Position numbers and translations under genes: made by a program. Positions 55,737 through 63,112 of a stretch of DNA of 64,000 nt are shown in pieces (position 1 is the stretch's first letter; the number at the start of each line of letters is the position of its first letter). The notes under the pieces were generated by a model. That model saw nothing but the letters and a program-made list of their open reading frames with translations. It did not search any database and was not told the origin of the DNA. The stretch covers positions 310,001 to 374,000 of the forward strand of contig NZ_CP015510.2 of NCBI RefSeq assembly GCF_001931755.2. Reading direction: 5' to 3'. This stretch comes from Wolbachia endosymbiont of Folsomia candida. GTDB lineage: Bacteria > Pseudomonadota > Alphaproteobacteria > Rickettsiales > Anaplasmataceae.

Positions 55737-55770
55737 AATTTCTTTCCTATAATCGTTTCTGTGTTAGTCA

Positions 55771-56082
55771 TTAATCAACCTCTTTGCTATTTTTAGCTTG
55801 ATCAAGATTGGTAACTAATTTAACTAACTGCTGAAGATGGGAAAACGATAAAATAGGCGATAAATCAGTAAGGGTTTGATAAAGATTAGGATCTGCTTTG
55901 TCTGTCCAATCACGTGGAATGCCTACTGTACCACGCGTCAACGTTTTCAAACTAAATATATCCCGATTATTAAAGTTTTTTGTTGATAATATTTGAAAAC
56001 TTTTCCCCTTCCATGGATGGAATGGATGAGTAATAGTAGCGTATCCCGAATATCGACTGGACTTAGGTGCAGTTAATTCTAA
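55771..56082 (-). CDS. DUF5372-like protein (left copy, start uncertain)
   Basis: Up to 103 codons: YATITHPFHPWKGKSFQILS, LKTLTRGTVGIPRDWTDKAD and LSPILSFSHLQQLVKLVTNL. This fits DUF5372, small proteins encoded before Y-V-R-Q-S-T-type recombinases. No ATG exists in frame within the cassette, and upstream a stop falls inside the intron gene, so translation would need a rare start such as ATT near the conserved ITHPFHP, or the gene lost its start on insertion. Confidence 0.6.
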   Translation of the reverse strand, partial: LELTAPKSSRYSGYATITHPFHPWKGKSFQILSTKNFNNRDIFSLKTLTRGTVGIPRDWTDKADPNLYQTLTDLSPILSFSHLQQLVKLVTNLDQAKNSKEVD

Positions 56083-56410
56083 CCATGGGTATGTTCAATG
56101 CTCTGAGTTTTCCTCCAGCTTTTGGTATTTCCTTCCTACGGTTCCTATTTGGGCTATAGGTTTTGGTTATTAGTTCGTGTCTTATTTGTTGGAGATACTT
56201 TTCTAAGCCTTCTGCTTCTATCGATTCGAATGTCACCTTATCAATTCCTGGTGCCCCATTACTCTTCTTTGTCAGCTTATATGCTTCTTCTAGTGTTTCC
56301 ATCTTACAGACGTGAACATAGATTCCCCAGAATCGCCATTCCGGTTCTGCCTTCGCTTTGGTATATATCTTTCTTCTCAGGTCTTGTAATTTAATTGGCA
56401 TTTTTATCAT
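56063..56410 (-). pseudogene. Group II intron reverse transcriptase, N-terminal fragment
   Basis: About 108 codons of an LtrA-type protein: LRRKIYTKAKAEPEWRFWGI, LTKKSNGAPGIDKVTFESIE, and EIPKAGGKLRALNIPMV, where the RT0/RT1 region is cut by the recombinase cassette. The frame reads a few codons into the cassette (MVRINCT) and stops. All catalytic RT motifs, the maturase and the endonuclease domain are missing. The start has a ggagg site. Confidence 0.88.
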
Positions 56411-56945
56411 TTTTACCTTTACCTCCCTTTTGTTAAAAGATTCCTACTAGTAGGGTGCCTTTGCTCCATGAGCGTTACCTCACTTCATCACTACTACACA
56501 CCCATCCGCCACCCTCTCATCTTCGGTTCATTTCCTGTTTTCCAGTTATAGAACCTACCGCTCCAAGGTATTTCTCCTTTGGATGAGGAGGGCTTCTCCA
56601 GTTGCTTTGTATGTCCTCATTACCATGCCATCACTCACACCCCGCTGAAGTAGAACAGTTGTATCAGCCGCATTTCAACTGCCTATTTTGCCTTCACCAG
56701 TAAACCGTTGGTTCAGCCTTCAGTACTTTGCTTTTCGAGGCCACCTATGTGTTCGTTTTCACTACGGCCTAGTAATTCGCCATTATCCTACGATAACGTT
56801 GTCGGTAGGCTTCAACATTTTGGTTTCCCTCCACATTGCTACCCTAGCTACAGGACTCCGACTCTTATCCTGGTGGGTCTGACTCCCACTGAACATACGT
56901 GCCTTTCCTGGACACACGATTTATAAGCATGACCTCTGCTGCCTC
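56411..56945 (-). ncRNA. Group II intron RNA, 5-prime part (domains I-IV)
   Basis: The leader of the reverse-transcriptase fragment is far more GC-rich than the genome and rich in purine-flanked stems (for example ggtggcggatgggtgtgtag and aacaaaagggaggtaaaggt on the sense strand), as in the ribozyme domains before an intron-encoded protein. The 5-prime splice site cannot be placed confidently. Domains V-VI, on the far side of the lost gene part, are absent, so splicing is impossible. Confidence 0.6.
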
Positions 56946-56953
56946 TACCTGAG

Positions 56954-57310
56954 TCAATTGATACTTAGAATTATGCTTGTTATATAGCTCATAATATCTA
57001 TTCTTACATTTTTTATGTTAGATCGTACTTTTATAGTTGTTATATACTCTGGTCTATTTATTACTAAATTTAAATCGCAATTCAATCTCAATAAAAAAAG
57101 AAAAATACGCTCTAAAGAAAAGCTTGAAATTTTTAGATGTTTTAATCTAGATACCGTTGGTTGATTAACTTTAAGAACTTCAGCTACTTCTTCTTGGGAC
57201 CAAGAATCTCTTTGTACTATAGTGTTGATTATTTTTACCAATACAATTCTAACATCCTTAATATTGCTTAAATCAAATTGTGAAGTTGGTGAAGTAACAG
57301 TAAATTTCAT
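56954..57310 (-). CDS. HTH_37-type regulator
   Basis: 118 aa. Helix-turn-helix at ~25-85: DSWSQEEVAEVLKVNQPTVS then SSFSLERIFLFLLRLNCDLN, resembling the protein at 48761 (antitoxin-like regulators). The C-terminal ~30 residues appear hydrophobic and unrelated and may reflect a changed end beside the intron. It is divergent from the HTH gene at 57380, with 69 bases between them, a likely shared operator region. Confidence 0.75.
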   Translation of the reverse strand: MKFTVTSPTSQFDLSNIKDVRIVLVKIINTIVQRDSWSQEEVAEVLKVNQPTVSRLKHLKISSFSLERIFLFLLRLNCDLNLVINRPEYITTIKVRSNIKNVRIDIMSYITSIILSIN

Positions 57311-57379
57311 GACATTTTACTCAAGTAGATTTTTTCAGTAGAGGATTGTAATATATTCTTCAAGTGGTTATAGTGTGGT

Positions 57380-57730
57380 ATGAACTCTCTTGATATAATA
57401 ATAGGTAAAAAAATAAGACTCTGGAGGCGAGCACGTGGATTGACAACAATGCAGTTGGGAGAAAAGTTAGGCATTTCATCTAGCCAAATAATGAAATACG
57501 AGAGAGCTGAAGCTAAAATTTCAGCAAGTAGGTTATATGAGTTAGCAAAAGTTCTTTCAGTTGATGTATCGGACTTTTTTATTGATATGTCTTCGGACTT
57601 GCATGAAGATGATGAAAGTGGTACAGAGAGTAGAGAAATAGTAGAGCTCATAGCAGATTATAGAAAAATCAAAAAAGAGTTACAGGGGTCAGCCCGCTTG
57701 CTTGTGAAGTCCTTTCCAACTGGGAGGTAG
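57380..57730 (+). CDS. Cro/CI-family HTH regulator, C-terminus replaced
   Basis: Residues 1-~100 match the other WO-type regulators: IGKKIRLWRRARGLTTMQLG, SSQIMKYERAEAKISASRLY, acidic linker and SREIVELIADYRKIKKE. At codon ~101 a 78-bp inverted-repeat element begins and supplies the last residues (LQGSARLLVKSFPTGR). The usual tail ending (as in KAVRSLIRSL at 470) is lost. The DNA-binding domain is intact, so the protein could still bind DNA. Confidence 0.85.
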   Translation: MNSLDIIIGKKIRLWRRARGLTTMQLGEKLGISSSQIMKYERAEAKISASRLYELAKVLSVDVSDFFIDMSSDLHEDDESGTESREIVELIADYRKIKKELQGSARLLVKSFPTGR

Positions 57731-57757
57731 TGGAAAGTTGCAAGCTGACCCCTGTAA
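57680..57757. mobile_element. 78-bp MITE-like inverted-repeat element
   Basis: Ends ttacaggggtcagc and gctgacccctgtaa are perfect inverses, with extra pairing inward (cttgc / gcaag). No gene inside. It ends the HTH reading frame at 57730. Probably a small non-autonomous insertion of the type that moves with an IS transposase. Confidence 0.7.
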
Positions 57758-57765
57758 TTCTTTCT

Positions 57766-57899
57766 TTATTCTTCTGTACAAACTTCAATTATTTCCTTAT
57801 CACAATGTACGCAAAAATCAGCCGGTAGGCCCTGAGCTATATCTTTCAGCGTATCTGTAAATACAGCAGATTTAGATTAGATGATTCTTTCTTTTTCAT
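57766..57899 (-). pseudogene. Small frameshifted cysteine-containing gene
   Basis: ATG at 57899 gives MKKKESSNLNLLYLQIR and a stop; another frame gives KSAVFTDTLKDIAQGLPADF followed by CVHCDKEIIEVCTEE and a stop at 57766. Together they look like a ~45-aa protein with a C-x2-C zinc knuckle broken by one indel. Family unknown. Confidence 0.4.
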
Positions 57900-58179
57900 A
57901 AGTACCCCTTATTTTTAATCTAGTATATAGCCTCAATTATTAGTAAAAGGTTAATATAATATGCTTTTTATGACTAGTCAAGCACTATAAAGACTATTTA
58001 TGCTAAGCAAGTGATACAAGAAAGAATAATATATTTACTACTATTGTTAATAAATAAAATTGCAAAAAAAATTTAAAAATGACTTGATCTTCTTGTAAAT
58101 CCATGGCTTTATGGCGACCAATGCTAAAAAGCAGAGTAAATAATTGAATTTGTTTAGTTGTTAATAAATAGGTAATTTT
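57900..58179 (+). promoter_or_regulatory. Leader of the second radC-like gene
   Basis: 280 non-coding bases. The last ~120 (58060-58179) resemble the leader of the radC-like gene at 7545: taaatccatggctt, then atggcgacca and agtaaataat in the same order and spacing. The GC-rich middle of the other copy is here reduced (atgctaaaaagc). Confidence 0.45.
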
Positions 58180-58830
58180 ATGAATAATAGTGAAAATAAA
58201 AGAAAAACAGAACTGGAAAAAAGAGTATTAGCAAGCAAAGGTAGGTCGTCATTACTTGATCTTGAGCTGGTGGAGCTTATTTTATATTCTTCATTTAATA
58301 ATGGGGAAAATAAAGAAGTTGCAGAAAGATTATTAGAGCTGTTCAAGAGTATTGGTAAGGTGATTAGCGCTGACTTTCATGAGCTGAAAAGTATAACTGG
58401 CATGAATGATTCAGCAATAGCAAGTATTATGTGTGTGAGGGAAACAATTGAAAGAATGCTCAGAGAAGATCTGGAAGAACTGCCAATAATTGAGAATCAG
58501 AAAAAATTGATAGAATACTTAAGAGTAACAATAGGCCAATTAAGTATAGAAAACTTTCGTGTTATTTATTTGAACAAGAAATCTCGTATTATCGATGAGT
58601 ACACTCAAGAGGGAACAGTAGATAAAACACCTCTATATGCGAGAGAAGTAATAAAAAGAGCACTACTAGTAGGAGCAACTGCAATGGTTATAGCACACAA
58701 CCACTTAGGAAGTGCAAAACCATCACAGCACGATATAAGTTTAACCAAAATCCTATCATTAGCGTGCAGTAGCATGGAGATAGAGTTAATTGATCACATA
58801 ATTGTGACAGAAAAAAATTACTTTAGATGA
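58180..58830 (+). CDS. RadC-like JAB/MPN protein, second copy
   Basis: 216 aa, paralogue of the gene at 7545 along its whole length. The metal site is partly kept (VIAHNHLGSAKPSQHDISL): both histidines, the serine and the aspartate are present, but the proline after the second histidine is replaced by leucine. The end is several residues shorter (EKNYFR then stop), so the last strand may be missing. It lies in the invertible spacer with two HTH genes, echoing the module at 5.7-8.2 kb. Confidence 0.85.
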   Translation: MNNSENKRKTELEKRVLASKGRSSLLDLELVELILYSSFNNGENKEVAERLLELFKSIGKVISADFHELKSITGMNDSAIASIMCVRETIERMLREDLEELPIIENQKKLIEYLRVTIGQLSIENFRVIYLNKKSRIIDEYTQEGTVDKTPLYAREVIKRALLVGATAMVIAHNHLGSAKPSQHDISLTKILSLACSSMEIELIDHIIVTEKNYFR

Positions 58831-59084
58831 TATGAATAGTTATTGCTCGGTTGAGAGCATGAGAAGATAATAACTTCTCAGAGTGGATAGGTAGCAGGTT
58901 GGGCAAAGCTTGAGGCTCCCTCTGCTTTTATATGCAGTGAAAGAAGACCTCGTACTTTAGATTAACCGCACCTGCCACCGAAAACCATCGTGCGGCCCAT
59001 AAAATTCGGTGACCGCGTATAGGAGTTTGGATCAACCGGCAATATTCTACTCTGATATATTATTATGCAATTGGAGGAAAAAGT
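58831..59084 (+). ncRNA. Candidate IS110 bridge RNA region
   Basis: 254 bases before an IS110 transposase start, GC-richer than the surroundings and with pairing potential (cgcacctgccaccgaaaacc against ggtgaccgcg; ttgaggctccctctgctttt). IS110 elements encode their guide RNA on this side. The ribosome binding site ggagg of the transposase lies at its end. Confidence 0.4.
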
Positions 59085-59930
59085 ATGCGTTACATTGGAG
59101 TTGATTTACATACAAATAGCTTCACTGCCTGTTATTTAGAGCAAGAAAAACCAGAATATATTCGCACGTTTCGCTTGCAGGATATAAACAATTTTATTGA
59201 GAATCTTCAGCCAACAGATGAAGTAGCTTTAGAAGCAACAGGTAACAGCTGTTTCTTTTATGATGAAGTGTTACCTTACGTCAAGCGTGTGGTAATAATT
59301 GCTCCTTTGCAATTCGAAGTTATTCGCCGTTCTGTACACAAGACAGATAAGCATGATGCAAGAGCTATTGCTTTTTTTCTAAGCAAGGATATGCTGCCTG
59401 AAGCAAGATGCAAAAACACACAATATCAGCAATTAGTTTCTCTTCTTAAAACAAGAGAACAGTTAGTAAAATCACGGATATCTTTGATTAACAAAATGCA
59501 CAGTCTTTTTAATTACCACGGAATAAAAATTAAAAAGGAAGCACTGACAACCAAAACGGGGTTTAAACGTGCTATTCAAAAACATAATTGGTGTCATTTG
59601 GAAAAAGTTGAAATTGAAGTGATCAGCTATCACCTAGAAGCTATACGAGAAAGCCTCAAGAAACTTGAAAAGGAAATTGAAACTTTTGTTAAACAGCTTC
59701 CTGGATTTTATAATCTCATTAGCATTAAAGGCATTGGTGTAATTTCTGCAGCTGTTTTTATTACAACAATTGGTGATATTAATGACTTTCGCGATCCTGA
59801 AAAACTCACTGCTTATTTTGGAGTTGTACCATATGTTTCTCAATCTAATCAACAGTGCACGATTGGAAGGATTACCAAACGAGGGTCGAAAATGGCACGC
59901 ACTGCTTTAATACAGTGTACTTGGGTTGCT
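59085..59930 (+). pseudogene. IS110 transposase, 5-prime part (cassette-interrupted)
   Basis: 282 codons: RuvC-like domain YIGVDLHTNSFTACYLEQEK, ALEATGNSCFFYDE, HKTDKHDARAIAFFLSKDML, and Transposase_20 part SIKGIGVISAAVFITTIGDI, LTAYFGVVPYVSQSNQQCTI. It stops at CTWVA where the recombinase cassette begins. Codon 283 onward continues in frame at 62515 (IRYSPYLKSFYEN), so the gene was whole before insertion. Distinct from the IS110 at 30988. Confidence 0.93.
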
Positions 59931-59935
59931 CATGG

Positions 59936-60247
59936 TTAGAATTAACTGCACCTAAGTCCAGTCGATATTCGGGATACGCTACTATTACTCATCCATTCCA
60001 TCCATGGAAGGGGAAAAGTTTTCAAATATTATCAACAAAAAACTTTAATAATCGGGATATATTTAGTTTGAAAACGTTGACGCGTGGTACAGTAGGCATT
60101 CCACGTGATTGGACAGACAAAGCAGATCCTAATCTTTATCAAACCCTTACTGATTTATCGCCTATTTTATCGTTTTCCCATCTTCAGCAGTTAGTTAAAT
60201 TAGTTACCAATCTTGATCAAGCTAAAAATAGCAAAGAGGTTGATTAA
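59936..60247 (+). CDS. DUF5372-like protein (right copy, start uncertain)
   Basis: Identical to the left copy. The frame runs back into IS110 sequence, where an ATG at 59855 exists, but that start would add unrelated residues. The conserved part begins near an ATT at 59984 (ITHPFHPW). Its last bases lie 34 bases before the small-ORF start. Confidence 0.6.
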   Translation, partial: LELTAPKSSRYSGYATITHPFHPWKGKSFQILSTKNFNNRDIFSLKTLTRGTVGIPRDWTDKADPNLYQTLTDLSPILSFSHLQQLVKLVTNLDQAKNSKEVD

Positions 60248-60281
60248 TGACTAACACAGAAACGATTATAGGAAAGAAATT

Positions 60282-60512
60282 ATGCCATTGGAAGGAAAAA
60301 CCTCCGTAATATCAGTAGATGCTACCAGGATAGCTATTTGTATAGCAAACATGTTGCATGAGTATTTAATAGTGGAACAACAATTGATTAAAACGGAGGA
60401 TATTAATAATGACAGCACACAAAATTCAGAACCACCATATATTAAAACCAGCATACGTTTATTTAAGGCAATCAACAATGGGACAGGTAAGGCTCAATCA
60501 GGAGAGTACTGA
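60282..60512 (+). CDS. Small cassette protein (right copy)
   Basis: Identical to the product of 55506-55736; 76 aa, overlapping the recombinase start by 104 bases. The start region MPLEGKTSVISVDATRIA has a weak purine-rich site (ggaaagaa) upstream. Confidence 0.55.
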   Translation: MPLEGKTSVISVDATRIAICIANMLHEYLIVEQQLIKTEDINNDSTQNSEPPYIKTSIRLFKAINNGTGKAQSGEY

Positions 60513-62502
60513 AAGGCAGTATAAACTGAAAGATAAAGCGCAACAAATGGGATGGTCTCAGAATGCCATAAGAGTTTTAGATGATGATTTAGGGATTTCA
60601 GGAGCTCAAGCTAATAATCGAGAAGATTTTAAAATATTAGTTGCTGATGTATCAATGGGAAAAGTAGGAGCCGTGTTTGTACTGGAAGCGTCGAGATTAT
60701 CTAGATCTTGCAGTGATTGGCATAGATTACTGGAATTATGTGCTTTAACAGATACATTGATTATAGATGAAGATGGTTGTTACAATCCTAATGACTTCAA
60801 CGACCAATTGGTACTTGGGCTAAAAGGAACGATATCACACGCAGAGTTGCATTTCATCCGTGCTAGACTTTTAGGAGGTAAGGTAAATAAGGCTAAGAAA
60901 GGAGAGCTTCGATTTCCTCTCCCAGTAGGATTTTGCTATGATGATGAAGGTAATACTAGATTTGACGATAATGAGCAAGTAAGAAGTGTGATTCAATTAT
61001 TGTTTAAAGTATTTAAAGAAAAGGGCAGTGCTTATGGAGTAGTACATCATTTTGGTAAGAACAAAATACAGTTTCCAAAACGAGCATATGGTGGTATTTG
61101 GAAAGGAAAGTTAATATGGGGAGCACTGACACATTCTAGGGTATGTTCAGTATTAAAAAACCCTTCTTATGCTGGAGCTTATGTTTATGGTCGCTTTAAA
61201 TATCAGAAAAAATTATCAAGTACTGGATTGGTCAAGACAACAGTAGTTCGCCTACCGACAGAAGCCTGGCATACAATGATAAAAAACCACCACGAAGGTT
61301 ATATAACGTGGGAAGAATATGTAGCAAATAAAAAGGTTTTAGCAAATAATCAAACCAGTGGAGAAGAGAATATGCTACCTACAGCAGTACGAGAAGGATT
61401 GGGATTATTGCAGGGATTATTAATTTGTAGTTACTGCGGCTGTCGTCTTACTGTAAGGTATAAGAGCAAAGGTGGTGTTCTTGCTGTTTATGAATGTAAT
61501 TGGAAAAAGAAGTGGGGAGAAGATAGTAAGAGTTGTTTTTCTGTTTATGGAAATCCTCTGGATGAAGCTATCGTAAAAAGAGTATTGGAAGTCATGGAAC
61601 CTGCGCAAATTGAGATTGCCGTAAAAGCATTTGAAGAATTGGAGCAACGAGGTCACATGCTAGATAAACAATGGCAAATGCAGATAAAAAGAGCAGATTA
61701 TGAAGTACAACTGGCACAGAGACGTTATGAAGAAGTAGACCCATCAAATCGCCTAGTAGCTGGAACATTGGAGAAACGTTGGAACGAAGCTTTAATAGCA
61801 TTGGAAGAAGCACAGAATCAATATGATGAATATAAGAAAAATGATGTACTTACAGCTACAAAACAACAAAAAGAGAAAGTGTTGGCACTAGCTCAGGACT
61901 TACCACGCTTATGGAATGCAGAATCAACAAGTGCAAGAGATCGAAAGCGTATTTTACGACTTCTAGTTAAGGATATTACTGTTGAAAAACTACGTAGTGA
62001 ACAAAAAGCAGTACTACATATACGCTGGCAAACAAATGCTATAGAGGACTTAGAGGTGCAATTGCCAAAAAAATCCTATGACAGATGGAGGCATTCAGAT
62101 GATATAATTGATCGGATAAGACAGCTATCGAAAACAATGACTGATGAACAAATTATTAGTTTGTTAAACCAAGAGGGGCTGACAACAAATAAAGGTAATC
62201 CTTTTACTATAAAAAGTATGAAATGGATTCGATTTAAACATAAGATCCCAGCACTATGTAATCAAAAATCTGAAGAAGAGTTATCAGTGAAACAAGTTGC
62301 AGAAAAATTCAATGTCAGTCATTACGTAGTACGTTATTGGATTGAACGTAAGTTTATTAATGCACGACGTATTGGTGAAAGGTTCTGGATATCGATAAGT
62401 TTAGAACAAGAACTGGAGTTAAAAAAACGTATTGAGAGCTCTTCTAAAATAGCAATTGCAAGGTTGAAATCACAAAAACAAATTGAAGGAGGTGTATTAT
62501 GA
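60409..62502 (+). CDS. Large serine recombinase of the cassette (right copy)
   Basis: 697 aa, identical to the left copy. Start ATG at 60409 follows ggagg and gives the N-terminus MTAHKIQNHHILKPAYVYLR typical for the type. The stop at 62500-62502 lies eight bases before the tgct core at the cassette edge, the usual placing of an integrase gene next to its attachment site. With catalytic serine, zinc ribbon and HTH tail present, it is the likely mover of the cassette. Confidence 0.95.
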   Translation: MTAHKIQNHHILKPAYVYLRQSTMGQVRLNQESTERQYKLKDKAQQMGWSQNAIRVLDDDLGISGAQANNREDFKILVADVSMGKVGAVFVLEASRLSRSCSDWHRLLELCALTDTLIIDEDGCYNPNDFNDQLVLGLKGTISHAELHFIRARLLGGKVNKAKKGELRFPLPVGFCYDDEGNTRFDDNEQVRSVIQLLFKVFKEKGSAYGVVHHFGKNKIQFPKRAYGGIWKGKLIWGALTHSRVCSVLKNPSYAGAYVYGRFKYQKKLSSTGLVKTTVVRLPTEAWHTMIKNHHEGYITWEEYVANKKVLANNQTSGEENMLPTAVREGLGLLQGLLICSYCGCRLTVRYKSKGGVLAVYECNWKKKWGEDSKSCFSVYGNPLDEAIVKRVLEVMEPAQIEIAVKAFEELEQRGHMLDKQWQMQIKRADYEVQLAQRRYEEVDPSNRLVAGTLEKRWNEALIALEEAQNQYDEYKKNDVLTATKQQKEKVLALAQDLPRLWNAESTSARDRKRILRLLVKDITVEKLRSEQKAVLHIRWQTNAIEDLEVQLPKKSYDRWRHSDDIIDRIRQLSKTMTDEQIISLLNQEGLTTNKGNPFTIKSMKWIRFKHKIPALCNQKSEEELSVKQVAEKFNVSHYVVRYWIERKFINARRIGERFWISISLEQELELKKRIESSSKIAIARLKSQKQIEGGVL

Positions 62503-62514
62503 AGTTATCGTGCT

Positions 62515-62685
62515 ATACGTTATAGTCCTTACTTGAAAAGTTTCTATGAAAATGTGAAAAAAAGGCGTGGTTCTGCTAAGGCCATTATTGCTACTGCTAG
62601 GAAATTCCTGACAACCATTTTCTATACGCTTAAAAAGAACTGGATTTTTAAAGATTTCACAAAATTTGAATTTTTTATTGGATAA
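62515..62685 (+). pseudogene. IS110 transposase, 3-prime part
   Basis: 57 codons including the stop: IRYSPYLKSFYENVKKRRGS, AKAIIATARKFLTTIFYTLK, KNWIFKDFTKFEFFIG. Continues the gene at 59085 in frame. The pattern K-x-A-x2-A-x2-R-K-x-L-T is the conserved end of IS110 transposases. Confidence 0.9.
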
Positions 62686-62722
62686 TAATCGTGAAGGAAA
62701 ATATGGAACCTTAGTTTTATAA

Positions 62723-62787
62723 GCTAATGAATATGTGCATAAGTACTTAAAATATGTGGGGACATACTTATACACATATTCATTAGC
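62723..62787. repeat. 65-bp palindrome (right arm)
   Basis: Mirror of 53231-53295, between the IS110 end and the older IS110 relic. Confidence 0.7.
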
Positions 62788-62960
62788 TACATTAATTTAA
62801 AAAAGATTAATTAAAAACTTGGTGTTTTTGTTGCCAATGAAACAACTTTTGATTGAATCAGATGGCACAGTAATAAATAAAAAATTGTATTAGAGCTGAA
62901 TTTTATATCAGAAAATGTTTTGGGTAATGCAAAAAATCATTATTGACTTTTATGCAATTT

Positions 62961-63053
62961 AGAGCTGCTGAGAAATTGCTGACAGAAATTTTCTACACAC
63001 TTAAAAATAACTGGGTTTTTAAAGATTTTACAAAATATGAAATTTATAATTGA
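62961..63053 (+). pseudogene. Second IS110 C-terminal relic (right arm)
   Basis: Mirror of 52965-53057; encodes KLLTEIFYTLKNNWVFKDFT and a stop. Confidence 0.6.
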
Positions 63054-63112
63054 CAACAATCATAGGAGCTTTGCTGAAAATAAGTTACTGTAGTAAGATT
63101 TAAGGATTAACT

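Larger units (their letters stand above)
52851..56087. repeat. Large inverted repeat, left arm
   Basis: About 3237 bp. Every paired coordinate checked sums to 116018 (for example 53516 with 62502 and 52905 with 63113), so the arms have no net length difference. All proteins and flanks compared were identical. The arm covers an accessory-gene start, IS110 remnants, a palindrome and the recombinase cassette. Homology ends at the cassette edge on the inner side and fades into paralogous sequence on the outer side. Confidence 0.95.
53504..56087 (-). mobile_element. DUF5372-recombinase mobile cassette, left copy
   Basis: 2584 bp, the mirror of 59931-62514. Gene order on the minus strand: DUF5372-like protein, small ORF, serine recombinase. 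Bounded by an IS110 3-prime fragment on one side and a truncated group II intron reverse-transcriptase gene on the other, so the two flanks do not come from one interrupted gene. Confidence 0.85.
59931..62514 (+). mobile_element. DUF5372-recombinase mobile cassette, right copy (inside IS110)
   Basis: 2584 bp inserted between codons 282 and 283 of an IS110 transposase. The word tgct occurs at both edges (59927-59930 and 62511-62514), fitting the short crossover core of a serine recombinase; removing one copy with the cassette rebuilds GCT-ATA-CGT in frame. No terminal inverted repeats are visible, also as expected for this mechanism. Confidence 0.88.

Noticed and set aside
57307..57651. Minus-strand 114-codon frame opposite the HTH gene
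   Set aside because: The plus-strand frame is a clear Cro/CI regulator with paralogues; the minus frame is its shadow.
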